Shown here piece after piece: positions 33,955 through 39,629 of a DNA stretch of 39,629 nucleotides. The stretch's first letter is position 1. The number at the start of each line of letters is the position of its first letter. The stretch lies in NCBI GenBank assembly GCA_022702935.2, contig JAKIML020000073.1, forward strand, positions 1-39,629, in the 5' to 3' direction. The DNA is from Bacillota bacterium (GTDB lineage: Bacteria > Bacillota > Clostridia > DSM-8532). The notes under the pieces were generated by a model. It ran no database searches. It was not told the origin of the DNA and saw nothing but the letters and a program-made list of their open reading frames with translations. The translations under genes and the position numbers were made by a program.

Positions 33955-35241
33955 TTAGTCTATCTGATGAAGCTGATTGGCGATATCGCTGACCTTTTCA
34001 CGCAGCTTGAAGATACAGTCGGTTTCTCTGGCGTTTTCTCTGACAATATCCTCTGCCAGGGCCCTGCAGCTCGGTGCGCCGCAAGCCCCGCAATCCAGTC
34101 CCGGAAGACCTTCGGTCAATTCATCGATCATTTGCATCTTTTCCAGGGCCTTCATCATGTCATCATCCAGCTTCATAATGGGCCGATATTCTACCGTGGA
34201 TTTCCATATGAACTCATCCACGCTCTCTATTTTCTTGATCTTATGCGCATCACTCTTTTTGATCTTCTCGATTTCATTTTTGAGATTGACCTTGGCAATA
34301 AAAGGATTTTCTACAGTCAGAGGCCCTCCCAGGCAACCCTCGGGACAGGCCAGAGCCTCTATGAAGTCGATATTGTCCAAACTCTCCTGTACGGCCTGCT
34401 CAAGAATATCGTTGATATTCTTGATACCGTGAACGGCAATACGACGCCCCCTATCCAAGGCATCGCTCTCGCCTCCCGTCCCGGCCCATGCCACGCCAAT
34501 GGCACTGGACAATGAAAAAGGCTCCGGTACCCCGCCTTTCTGCTTCTTCATGAGCTCCAGCAGCGGCAGATAAATATCCTTAATGGCCAGAACACCGTCC
34601 ACCCGGGACTTTTTATTTTCGTAAGGCGCCTTGACACTGGTCACCTTGGCAGCACAGGGGGATAAGAAGAAGGCGCCCATATCCTCATAGGGGATGCCGT
34701 ATTTCTCATGAACCTCCTGCTTAGCCAGCGCCGCAGCCACCTCCATGGGCGATTCTATCTTTAAGAGATTATCGATGAGATTGGGAAAGCGAACCTGAAT
34801 CAGCCGAACGACAGCCGGACAGGCTGAAGAAATGACGGGAGTCTTGATATCATCCGATTGAAGAAAGATCTCCGAGGCCTGAGTAACTATCTCGGCAGCC
34901 CTTGCTACCTCAAAAACATAATCAAACCCCATCTGCAGCAAAGCGCTGATGATGCGCTCCCGGGAATAAGGCGGACCAAATTGTCCATACAGGGAGGGTG
35001 CAGGCAGAGCAATCTTATACTTATAACCTTTCAGGATATCGGGGGAGTCTGTCACAGCTTTCTTGGCATGGTAGGGACATACGCGGATACATTCCCCGCA
35101 ATCGATACACCTTTCCCGAATAATCACCGCTTTATTGCTGCGCACACGGATGGCCTCGGTGGGACAGTGCTTGATGCAGTTGGTACACCCCTTGCATTTA
35201 TCCTTATCCAATGTGACAGAATGAAAATATGCCTGCTCCAT
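33955..35241 (-). CDS. [FeFe]-hydrogenase-like iron-sulfur protein, putative sensory type
   Basis: Protein of 428 residues. Two [4Fe-4S] ferredoxin motifs come first (C16/19/22/26 and C45/48/51/55). The hydrogenase core follows with three H-cluster regions: SSACP (C141) in place of TSCCP, SPCAAK (C196) and ACPEGCLGG (C299, C303). The proton-relay cysteine of the first motif is alanine (A140), so fast H2 turnover is unlikely. The C-terminus has an extra four-cysteine cluster domain (C384, C387, C392, C409). There is no PAS domain. Together with DRTGG, ATPase and PHP neighbours this resembles the putative sensory [FeFe]-hydrogenases (groups C/D). AGGGGG six bases upstream picks the ATG at 35241. 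Confidence 0.85.
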   Translation of the reverse strand: MEQAYFHSVTLDKDKCKGCTNCIKHCPTEAIRVRSNKAVIIRERCIDCGECIRVCPYHAKKAVTDSPDILKGYKYKIALPAPSLYGQFGPPYSRERIISALLQMGFDYVFEVARAAEIVTQASEIFLQSDDIKTPVISSACPAVVRLIQVRFPNLIDNLLKIESPMEVAAALAKQEVHEKYGIPYEDMGAFFLSPCAAKVTSVKAPYENKKSRVDGVLAIKDIYLPLLELMKKQKGGVPEPFSLSSAIGVAWAGTGGESDALDRGRRIAVHGIKNINDILEQAVQESLDNIDFIEALACPEGCLGGPLTVENPFIAKVNLKNEIEKIKKSDAHKIKKIESVDEFIWKSTVEYRPIMKLDDDMMKALEKMQMIDELTEGLPGLDCGACGAPSCRALAEDIVRENARETDCIFKLREKVSDIANQLHQID

Positions 35242-35270
35242 CACAAACCCCCTAGAGTTAATGGTGGGAT

Positions 35271-35702
35271 TCAAATGGCGTTAAAGAACACCGTAATATG
35301 AACTGTGGTTCCCTTGTTGACTTCAGTATCTATCTTCATGATATCCGAATGCTTCTTGATATTGGATAATCCCATGCCAGCGCCAAAGCCCATTTCCCGG
35401 ATACTGTCGGGGGCGGTGGAATACCCCTCCTGCATGGCCAGTTCAAGATCGGGAATGCCCGGGCCCTCGTCGGAAATGCGGATATAGACCTTGCTGCCGT
35501 CAATCTCCACATGGGCCTTGCCGCCGTGCCCATGGATAACGGCATTAATCTCCGCTTCGTACATGGCAATGGAAGTTCGCTTTACTACATAAGGTGATAC
35601 GCCAAGCTGAACCAGAATTTTTCGTACACTGCTTGAGGCTTCCCCCGCTGCCGTAAAATCGTTGGCGGGTATGTCATAGTCTCTCACAATAACATTATTC
35701 AT
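35271..35702 (-). CDS. Anti-sigma-type ATPase (HATPase) in the hydrogenase-like operon
   Basis: A single GHKL ATPase domain of 143 residues with an N box (SIAMYEAEINAVIHG), G1 box DEGPGIPD and glycine-rich GFGAGMGLSNIKK, closest in look to RsbT/RsbW-type serine kinases. It lies between a DRTGG gene (3 bases upstream) and the hydrogenase-like gene (29 bases downstream), suggesting that a redox or H2 signal is turned into protein phosphorylation. The phosphorylation target is not evident in the window. The ribosome-binding site is modest (GGGG, eight bases before ATG). Confidence 0.82.
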   Translation of the reverse strand: MNNVIVRDYDIPANDFTAAGEASSSVRKILVQLGVSPYVVKRTSIAMYEAEINAVIHGHGGKAHVEIDGSKVYIRISDEGPGIPDLELAMQEGYSTAPDSIREMGFGAGMGLSNIKKHSDIMKIDTEVNKGTTVHITVFFNAI

Positions 35703-35705
35703 GCC

Positions 35706-36053
35706 TTATTCCCCGCGTCCGCGTATTCCTTTTGAATAGAGCTTTCCACTGGCGACAAAAAGGGGATAATCGGTGGACAAAAGGACAATGCCTTTTTCCT
35801 CGGCCAGTTCAATCATGGGCGGCTGGGGCTTTTTGCCGCGTACGAAAACAACCACCTTGATATCCATCATCTCGGCGGTCCTCACCACCTGAGGATTGAC
35901 AAGACCCGTTAAAAGCATGGCGTTCTCCTTGGAAAAGGCCATCACATCGCTCATCAGGTCTGCACTGCAGGCCGATAGGATGTCCAAGTCCTGACTGGGA
36001 TCCTTAGTGCAAATTTCAGCTTTGAGAAGTTCGGCAATCTCTGCGATTCTCAT
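35706..36053 (-). CDS. DRTGG-domain protein, first of two
   Basis: Protein of 115 residues with one DRTGG-type domain (ACSADLMSDVMAFSKENAMLLTGLVNPQVVRTAEMMDI and a C-terminal LLSTDYPLFVASGKLY). First gene of the five-gene operon leading into the ATPase and hydrogenase-like genes. Function unknown; the fold suggests ligand or nucleotide binding. GAGGTG lies four bases before the ATG. It differs enough from the one at 33534 that the two are not a recent duplicate. Confidence 0.75.
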   Translation of the reverse strand: MRIAEIAELLKAEICTKDPSQDLDILSACSADLMSDVMAFSKENAMLLTGLVNPQVVRTAEMMDIKVVVFVRGKKPQPPMIELAEEKGIVLLSTDYPLFVASGKLYSKGIRGRGE

Positions 36054-36100
36054 AATTCACCTCATATAAAATGCGACTAAAATTTCAGAAGCTTTATTTT

Positions 36101-36129
36101 ATTATATAATATCCCGTATAGAAAATGAA
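36101..36129 (-). promoter_or_regulatory. Candidate promoter of the hydrogenase-like operon
   Basis: On the minus strand TTCATT (36129-36124), a 17-base spacer and TATAAT (36106-36101), about 48 bases before the DRTGG gene. The -35 lies in the last bases of the upstream terminator stem. Confidence 0.45.
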
Positions 36130-36147
36130 CCGCCTCTGCGGCGGTTC
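36118..36147 (-). terminator. Terminator of the second DUF1858 gene
   Basis: GAACCGCC and GGCGGTTC (36127-36134 and 36140-36147) form an 8-bp stem with a 5-base loop, followed on the minus strand by ATTTTCTAT. It lies 20 bases beyond the stop codon. Confidence 0.65.
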
Positions 36148-36167
36148 AACAAAGTCTGCGTTATTTC

Positions 36168-36371
36168 TTATTGAGCATCAAAAAAAGCATTGAGATCAGC
36201 CACAAGCTTATCGGCATCAATGCCATGCACGGCACAGGCATCCTCAATGCTTTCTCCCGAAGACGAGGGGCAACCCAAGCAATGCATGCCATGCTTTATG
36301 AAAATAGGTGCTGTTGCCCTATCCATCATCAATACGTCCATAATGATTGTATCCTTAGTGATCTTTCCCAT
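36168..36371 (-). CDS. Small DUF1858-domain protein with CxxC motif
   Basis: Protein of 67 residues of the classic DUF1858 kind: ITKDTIIMDVLM, then FIKHGMHCLGCPSS, then IEDACAVHGIDADKLVADLNAFF. The conserved HCLGC cysteine pair may bind metal or act in redox chemistry; the role is unknown. Such genes are common in anaerobes near redox proteins, and this one lies beside the hydrogenase-like operon. The start at 36371 has GGAGGG six bases upstream. Confidence 0.85.
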   Translation of the reverse strand: MGKITKDTIIMDVLMMDRATAPIFIKHGMHCLGCPSSSGESIEDACAVHGIDADKLVADLNAFFDAQ

Positions 36372-36413
36372 TCTCAACCCTCCTGCGCACATACGGCTTG
36401 TCCTCTATAGTTT

Positions 36414-36441
36414 ATTATAACAAAAACCATAAAATGCGCAA
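36414..36441 (-). promoter_or_regulatory. Candidate promoter of the second DUF1858 gene
   Basis: On the minus strand TTGCGC (36441-36436), a 16-base spacer and TATAAT (36419-36414), about 43 bases before the start. Confidence 0.5.
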
Positions 36442-36488
36442 CCTAAACGTCGGGGTCCACTGCCATGGGATTGACGAATGCGCACAAA

Positions 36489-36517
36489 TTGTGGTATTTT
36501 TAACGGGATATTATATA
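36489..36517 (+). promoter_or_regulatory. Candidate promoter of the OadG-like gene
   Basis: TTGTGG (36489-36494), a 17-base spacer and TATATA (36512-36517), 31 bases before the chosen start and divergent from the DUF1858 promoter. Confidence 0.5.
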
Positions 36518-36547
36518 CGGTGAATGGAAATACGGAGGTGGATGAAC

Positions 36548-36826
36548 ATGTCACTGTTTTCCAGACTTTTCGGGAATGATAAATCACAGGATGCTGCTTT
36601 AAAGGAGAATACCTCCAAGGCTGAGAGTGCGGCAGCTTTACAGGACACAGTTCAGGAAAATGTGGATGATGGAGAATTGGTTGCGGTCATTATGGCTGCC
36701 CTGATGAATGTACTTTCAGCCAACGCTGTAAGTGACCTGAAGATCAAGTCCATCCGCCGAGTGGGCAGAAACTCTCCTGTCTGGAATCTTGCCGGTCGTG
36801 ACGAGTATATTGCCGCCAAGCTTTAA
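36548..36826 (+). CDS. Soluble OadG-like (decarboxylase gamma/delta C-terminal) protein
   Basis: Protein of 92 residues. The C-terminal half, ELVAVIMAALMNVL followed by LKIKSIRRV and VWNLAGRDEYIAAKL, matches the cytoplasmic end of the gamma/delta subunit of sodium-pumping decarboxylases (oxaloacetate or methylmalonyl-CoA type). The N-terminal membrane helix of those subunits is missing; in its place is a short SLFSRLFGN stretch and a polar linker. No alpha, beta or biotin-carrier gene is adjacent, so it is a stand-alone member. GGAGG lies nine bases before the ATG at 36548; in-frame ATGs at 36542 and 36524 are less well placed. Confidence 0.65.
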   Translation: MSLFSRLFGNDKSQDAALKENTSKAESAAALQDTVQENVDDGELVAVIMAALMNVLSANAVSDLKIKSIRRVGRNSPVWNLAGRDEYIAAKL

Positions 36827-36831
36827 TGGGC

Positions 36832-36940
36832 TGACGTAATATCAATAAGTTATGGGCAAGGCCTATCGGTCCGTGCCCAGTTTTATAGCGTTCAATAACG
36901 TCAAGGATTAAAGCTGCTTTTTTAAAAGGCAGCTTTATCA
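36832..36940 (+). other. Structured intergenic stretch with two hairpins
   Basis: TGGGCA/TGCCCA (36853-36858 with 36874-36879) is followed by GTTTTAT and is probably a weak terminator for the OadG-like gene. It is enclosed by TGACGT/ACGTCA (36832-36837 with 36898-36903). A second hairpin, AAAGCTGC with GGCAGCTTT (36910-36936), lies just before the apgM ribosome-binding site. No clear promoter for apgM is seen. Confidence 0.45.
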
Positions 36941-36959
36941 GTTAAGGGGGAAAAAAGCA

Positions 36960-38171
36960 ATGAAATATATCCTGGTCCTGGGGGATGGCATGGCAGACTG
37001 GCCCTTAGAAGCGCTCGGGGGCAAAACCCCTCTCCAGGCAGCATATAAACCAACCTTGGACATGTTGAGCAAAAAGTCCACCATGGGAATGGTAAAGACC
37101 GTACCCCAAGGCATGCCTGCCGGAAGCGATGTGGCCAATCTGTCGGTCTTTGGATTTGACCCGAAGCGTTATTATACGGGCCGCTCCCCCCTGGAAGCCA
37201 TCAGCATGGGACTCAATCTCAGCCAGGAGGATACAGCGCTCAGATGCAATCTGGTCACCTTAAGCGCTGAGGAAGACTATGGACAGAAAACCATGGTGGA
37301 TTACAGTGCCGGAGAAATCACCACCGAGGAATCCACACAGCTCATGGAGGCCATTGCACAAGGTCTCAATCGGGAAGGCATCTCCTTCCACCCTGGAATC
37401 AGCTATCGCCATTGTCTGATATGGCATAACGGGCCGCTGGACATTCAGCTCACCCCTCCCCATGATATATCCGGCAAGACCATTGGGCCCTTCCTGCCTA
37501 AAGGACCGGGTGCCGAGCTGGCGCTTAAGCTCATGGAACTAAGCTGTAATATTCTTAAGGAGCATCCCATTAACCAGAAACGGATAGCGAAAGGCCTCAA
37601 TCCGGCCACATCCATATGGCTGTGGGGCCAGGGAAAGAAGCCTTCGGTTCCCCTCTTCGCAGAGAAATACGGTCTTGTAGGATCGGTGATCTCTGCGGTG
37701 GATTTAATCAAGGGAATCGGTATTGTATCGGGTATGCGTTCAGTGGATGTGGAAGGCGCTACGGGCAATATTCACACAAACTTCAAGGGAAAGGCTGAAG
37801 CTGCCCTGGAAGAACTCCGTAACGGGCGGGATTTCGTCTATATCCATATCGAGGCTCCTGACGAATGCGGGCATCAGGGGCTGCTGAACGAAAAGGTCCG
37901 ATCCATTGAGCTCATTGACTCACTGGTAATTGACACCCTGATCAAGGGCCTGGAGGGCCTGGATGATTACCGGTTGATGGTGCTTCCCGACCACCCCACA
38001 CCCATTGCTATTAAAACCCACTGCGCCGATCCGGTGCCCTTCATGATCTATGACAGCCGCCAAAAGGATATCGTCGATGACAAGGCCGTGTATTCGGAGG
38101 CCTATGCTCAATCCACCGGGCTTCATATCAGTCAGGGACACACCCTTATGGATTTGCTGTTGGAACGGTAA
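36960..38171 (+). CDS. apgM: Cofactor-independent phosphoglycerate mutase, archaeal type
   Basis: Interconverts 3- and 2-phosphoglycerate in glycolysis without 2,3-bisphosphoglycerate. The 403 residues belong to the ApgM branch of the alkaline phosphatase superfamily: GDGMADWP near residue 8, the phosphorylated serine in MPAGSDVANLSVFG (S56), and metal-binding HIEAPDECGHQG and LPDHPTPIAIKTH. This branch is common in archaea and also occurs in Clostridia, and its relatives include homoserine kinase-like forms (ThrB-like). AAGGGGG lies nine bases before the ATG. Convergent with the dockerin-bearing gene beyond a pair of hairpins. Confidence 0.93.
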   Translation: MKYILVLGDGMADWPLEALGGKTPLQAAYKPTLDMLSKKSTMGMVKTVPQGMPAGSDVANLSVFGFDPKRYYTGRSPLEAISMGLNLSQEDTALRCNLVTLSAEEDYGQKTMVDYSAGEITTEESTQLMEAIAQGLNREGISFHPGISYRHCLIWHNGPLDIQLTPPHDISGKTIGPFLPKGPGAELALKLMELSCNILKEHPINQKRIAKGLNPATSIWLWGQGKKPSVPLFAEKYGLVGSVISAVDLIKGIGIVSGMRSVDVEGATGNIHTNFKGKAEAALEELRNGRDFVYIHIEAPDECGHQGLLNEKVRSIELIDSLVIDTLIKGLEGLDDYRLMVLPDHPTPIAIKTHCADPVPFMIYDSRQKDIVDDKAVYSEAYAQSTGLHISQGHTLMDLLLER

Positions 38172-38198
38172 ATCGCTTCCCTCAGAAATTAATAAAAC

Positions 38199-38255
38199 AG
38201 CGCCGAGTGATCGGCGCTATGGATTAGGAAGGAGGAGCCTTGGCTCCTCCTTCCT
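38199..38255. terminator. Paired hairpins between convergent genes
   Basis: AGCGCCGA/TCGGCGCT (38199-38206 with 38211-38218) is followed by a 14-bp perfect stem (38226-38239 with 38242-38255) with only a 2-base spacer. Neither has a long T run, but the position between the apgM stop and the opposing gene's stop suggests a shared transcription end. Confidence 0.55.
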
Positions 38256-38301
38256 GCATTATGGGGAGGTCATCCGTATTTCGCGCAACGGGAGGCCCTT
38301 T

Positions 38302-39399
38302 TTACTTGCCCGGCTTCTTGGGATGCACTTTAGGCTTGGGCGGCTGGGGGGCACTGCCCTTCTCATACACCTTAATAACCTTATCAATTTCTTTCAAGGT
38401 TTTCCTTAGCTCCTTAAGCTCTTCTTTGATTTCCTTATAATCCTTGACATCCACCGTTCCATCCCCGTTGATATCCATAAAGGCCTTGTTCTTAAGCTGG
38501 GTTTCCAGGGGCTTAAAAATCAGGATAAAGTCCTTAATATTCACCTTTCCGTCACTGTTTACATCCAGATTGAAGGAGACTGGCACTGTGTTGACGGGTT
38601 TGGCGGGGTTGGCCTTCTTTACAAGCTGAAGATTGATATTGGCGCGATTTCCGCTACTCACATCCACCTTGGCAGCGTCGGAGGCCTTGGTCACCGTTCC
38701 GTTATTCCCGTACCAGCCCTGTTTTTCAAATTGTGCATGCTGGGTCTCATATCGGACGGTATAGCCTGCGGTTGCAGCCGTTCTGGGCACCTTCAGGCTG
38801 TATGAAATGGCCCCCTGGGTCAGGGTCAATTTGGTTTTAGCTTCAAAGTCGTCCTCAGGTCCTTTCAGGCTGCCCGTGGTTTTCGCGCTTATGGTCACCT
38901 CAAAGGCAGGCTGAGCGGGCGTATTGGCAGGAAGACTGACAGAACCGGAAATGATGGAAGCCTTTATGGGTGTGATAACCAGGCCCGATACCGAACCCTC
39001 CGGAAAGCTGGTCTGTCCCTCTTTGTAATATTGCATGCCATTTAAGGTATAATAGCCCTTATCCCAATAGGGAGAGGCCGAGGAGATGGAATAGCCCAGG
39101 GTAAAACGTGCTTTGTCATTGGCTGAAAAGGGAATGTTCAGCGAAAAAGCTGCTTCCCGGCTGCCCTTGAGCAGCACAATCAAAGCCGAGGAGGTATAAT
39201 CGTCCTTTGGGTCCGGCGTTCCTCTGTCGGATCGGTATTCCAGGGTAATGGCCAGATTTCCGTCCGGGGCCACATCATTCCCTGGGAGGACTATCTTCCC
39301 CTCAATCTTGAAGGTGGGCGCTGCAGCAAGGGTTGGTATTGCGGCCAATGAAGCTGTCATGGCTATAGCAATAATCAAGGATAACACTTTCCTTTTCAT
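38302..39399 (-). CDS. Secreted protein with C-terminal dockerin-like calcium-binding repeat
   Basis: Protein of 365 residues. A signal peptide (about 1-28) ends near LAAAP. Two beta-rich domains follow (about 30-140 and 150-260), not recognised but with carbohydrate- or adhesion-type character. Residues about 275-335 hold a type I dockerin pair: two 12-residue EF-hand loops DVNSDGKVNIKD and DINGDGTVDVKD, each followed by a helix. A lysine- and proline-rich tail ends the chain. Dockerins bind cohesins on scaffold proteins; no cohesin gene is in the window, and single dockerins also occur outside cellulosomes. An upstream TTG (39408) is possible; AAAGGGG lies 12 bases before the ATG. No gene is seen in 39409-39629. 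Confidence 0.8.
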   Translation of the reverse strand: MKRKVLSLIIAIAMTASLAAIPTLAAAPTFKIEGKIVLPGNDVAPDGNLAITLEYRSDRGTPDPKDDYTSSALIVLLKGSREAAFSLNIPFSANDKARFTLGYSISSASPYWDKGYYTLNGMQYYKEGQTSFPEGSVSGLVITPIKASIISGSVSLPANTPAQPAFEVTISAKTTGSLKGPEDDFEAKTKLTLTQGAISYSLKVPRTAATAGYTVRYETQHAQFEKQGWYGNNGTVTKASDAAKVDVSSGNRANINLQLVKKANPAKPVNTVPVSFNLDVNSDGKVNIKDFILIFKPLETQLKNKAFMDINGDGTVDVKDYKEIKEELKELRKTLKEIDKVIKVYEKGSAPQPPKPKVHPKKPGK

Positions 39400-39629
39400 G
39401 AGTGACAAAATCCCCTTTCATGGTCAATGATACTGGGTCCCTTCAAGGAACACCAATAAAATATCATAATTTTCCCATTTATGGTTTTTCAGTTCGTTGT
39501 CAAGATTGTGGAAAATATGAGAAAAAGATTTCAATTTATGAAAACGTGCATAAGAAAAGCACCGCTGGTTATATTGAACTGCTCCCTGTCAAGTAGACAG
39601 ATAAGAAAATAAAAATTTAAAGACTGGAT

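Noticed and set aside
33955-35241. H2-producing [FeFe]-hydrogenase
   Set aside because: The first H-cluster motif lacks the proton-relay cysteine, and no NADH or ferredoxin partner subunits or maturases are nearby.
39402-39596. Plus-strand open frame of 64 codons at the right edge
   Set aside because: No ribosome-binding site, no recognisable domain, and it overlaps the upstream region of the dockerin-bearing gene.

Overview
The window looks like chromosomal DNA from an anaerobic, low-to-mid GC Gram-positive bacterium of the class Clostridia. The signs are a T-box leader ahead of a tRNA-synthetase gene, a strictly Gram-positive style of Shine-Dalgarno sequence before nearly every gene, the NAD-linked dihydroorotate dehydrogenase pair PyrK/PyrD, an [FeFe]-hydrogenase-like protein with DRTGG-domain neighbours, an archaeal-type phosphoglycerate mutase, a TldD/TldE pair and a secreted protein ending in a dockerin. 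No phage, transposase, integrase, rRNA gene or CRISPR array was seen.

Layout, left to right. 1-660: two tRNA transcription units on the minus strand (His; Gln-Lys), each with a near-consensus promoter and a terminator, and a similar promoter pointing off the left edge. 665-4819: a membrane-anchored M23 peptidase divergent from a TldD/TldE-type pair. 4834-6931: an ECF sigma factor overlapping its zinc-finger anti-sigma factor. 6934-8298: a GGDEF-EAL protein. 8415-13831: a four-gene sensory operon (receiver-kinase, membrane-anchored solute-binding protein, PAS histidine kinase, receiver-AraC regulator) preceded by a 14-codon open frame with its own ribosome-binding site. 13891-17510: two different prolyl-tRNA synthetases in tandem behind one T-box leader. 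17556-20957: a more AT-rich cassette for a tyrosine-rich exported peptide with two FtsX/MacB-type permeases and their ATPase, resembling lactococcin-972-type bacteriocin loci. 21013-24194: a DUF1858 protein, the rRNA methyltransferase RlmA, an 18-bp tandem repeat and glutamine-dependent NAD synthetase. 24350-26117: tRNA-Gly, a nitroreductase-family protein and a CBM25-like protein with a histone-H1-like tail. 26169-29506: a methyltransferase, an RsuA-type pseudouridine synthase and an RsmF-type m5C methyltransferase. 29584-32793: an RsbW-like ATPase and the pyrK-pyrD-pyrE-like operon. 32821-36129: a five-gene operon of DRTGG, HATPase, hydrogenase-like, DRTGG and PHP proteins. 36127-38255: a second DUF1858 protein, a soluble OadG-like fragment and ApgM. 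38302-39399: the dockerin-bearing secreted protein.

How the parts work together. Housekeeping functions dominate: translation (tRNAs, ProRS, RlmA, RsmF, RsuA-type), pyrimidine and NAD synthesis, glycolysis. Four sensory modules are set among them: sigma/anti-sigma, c-di-GMP turnover, the binding-protein/two-component operon, and the hydrogenase-like redox or H2 sensing operon. The most unusual parts are the exported-peptide cassette, the sensory operon with its upstream mini-ORF, and the hydrogenase-like cluster. All identifications come from reading motifs, spacing and gene order; no database search was possible.
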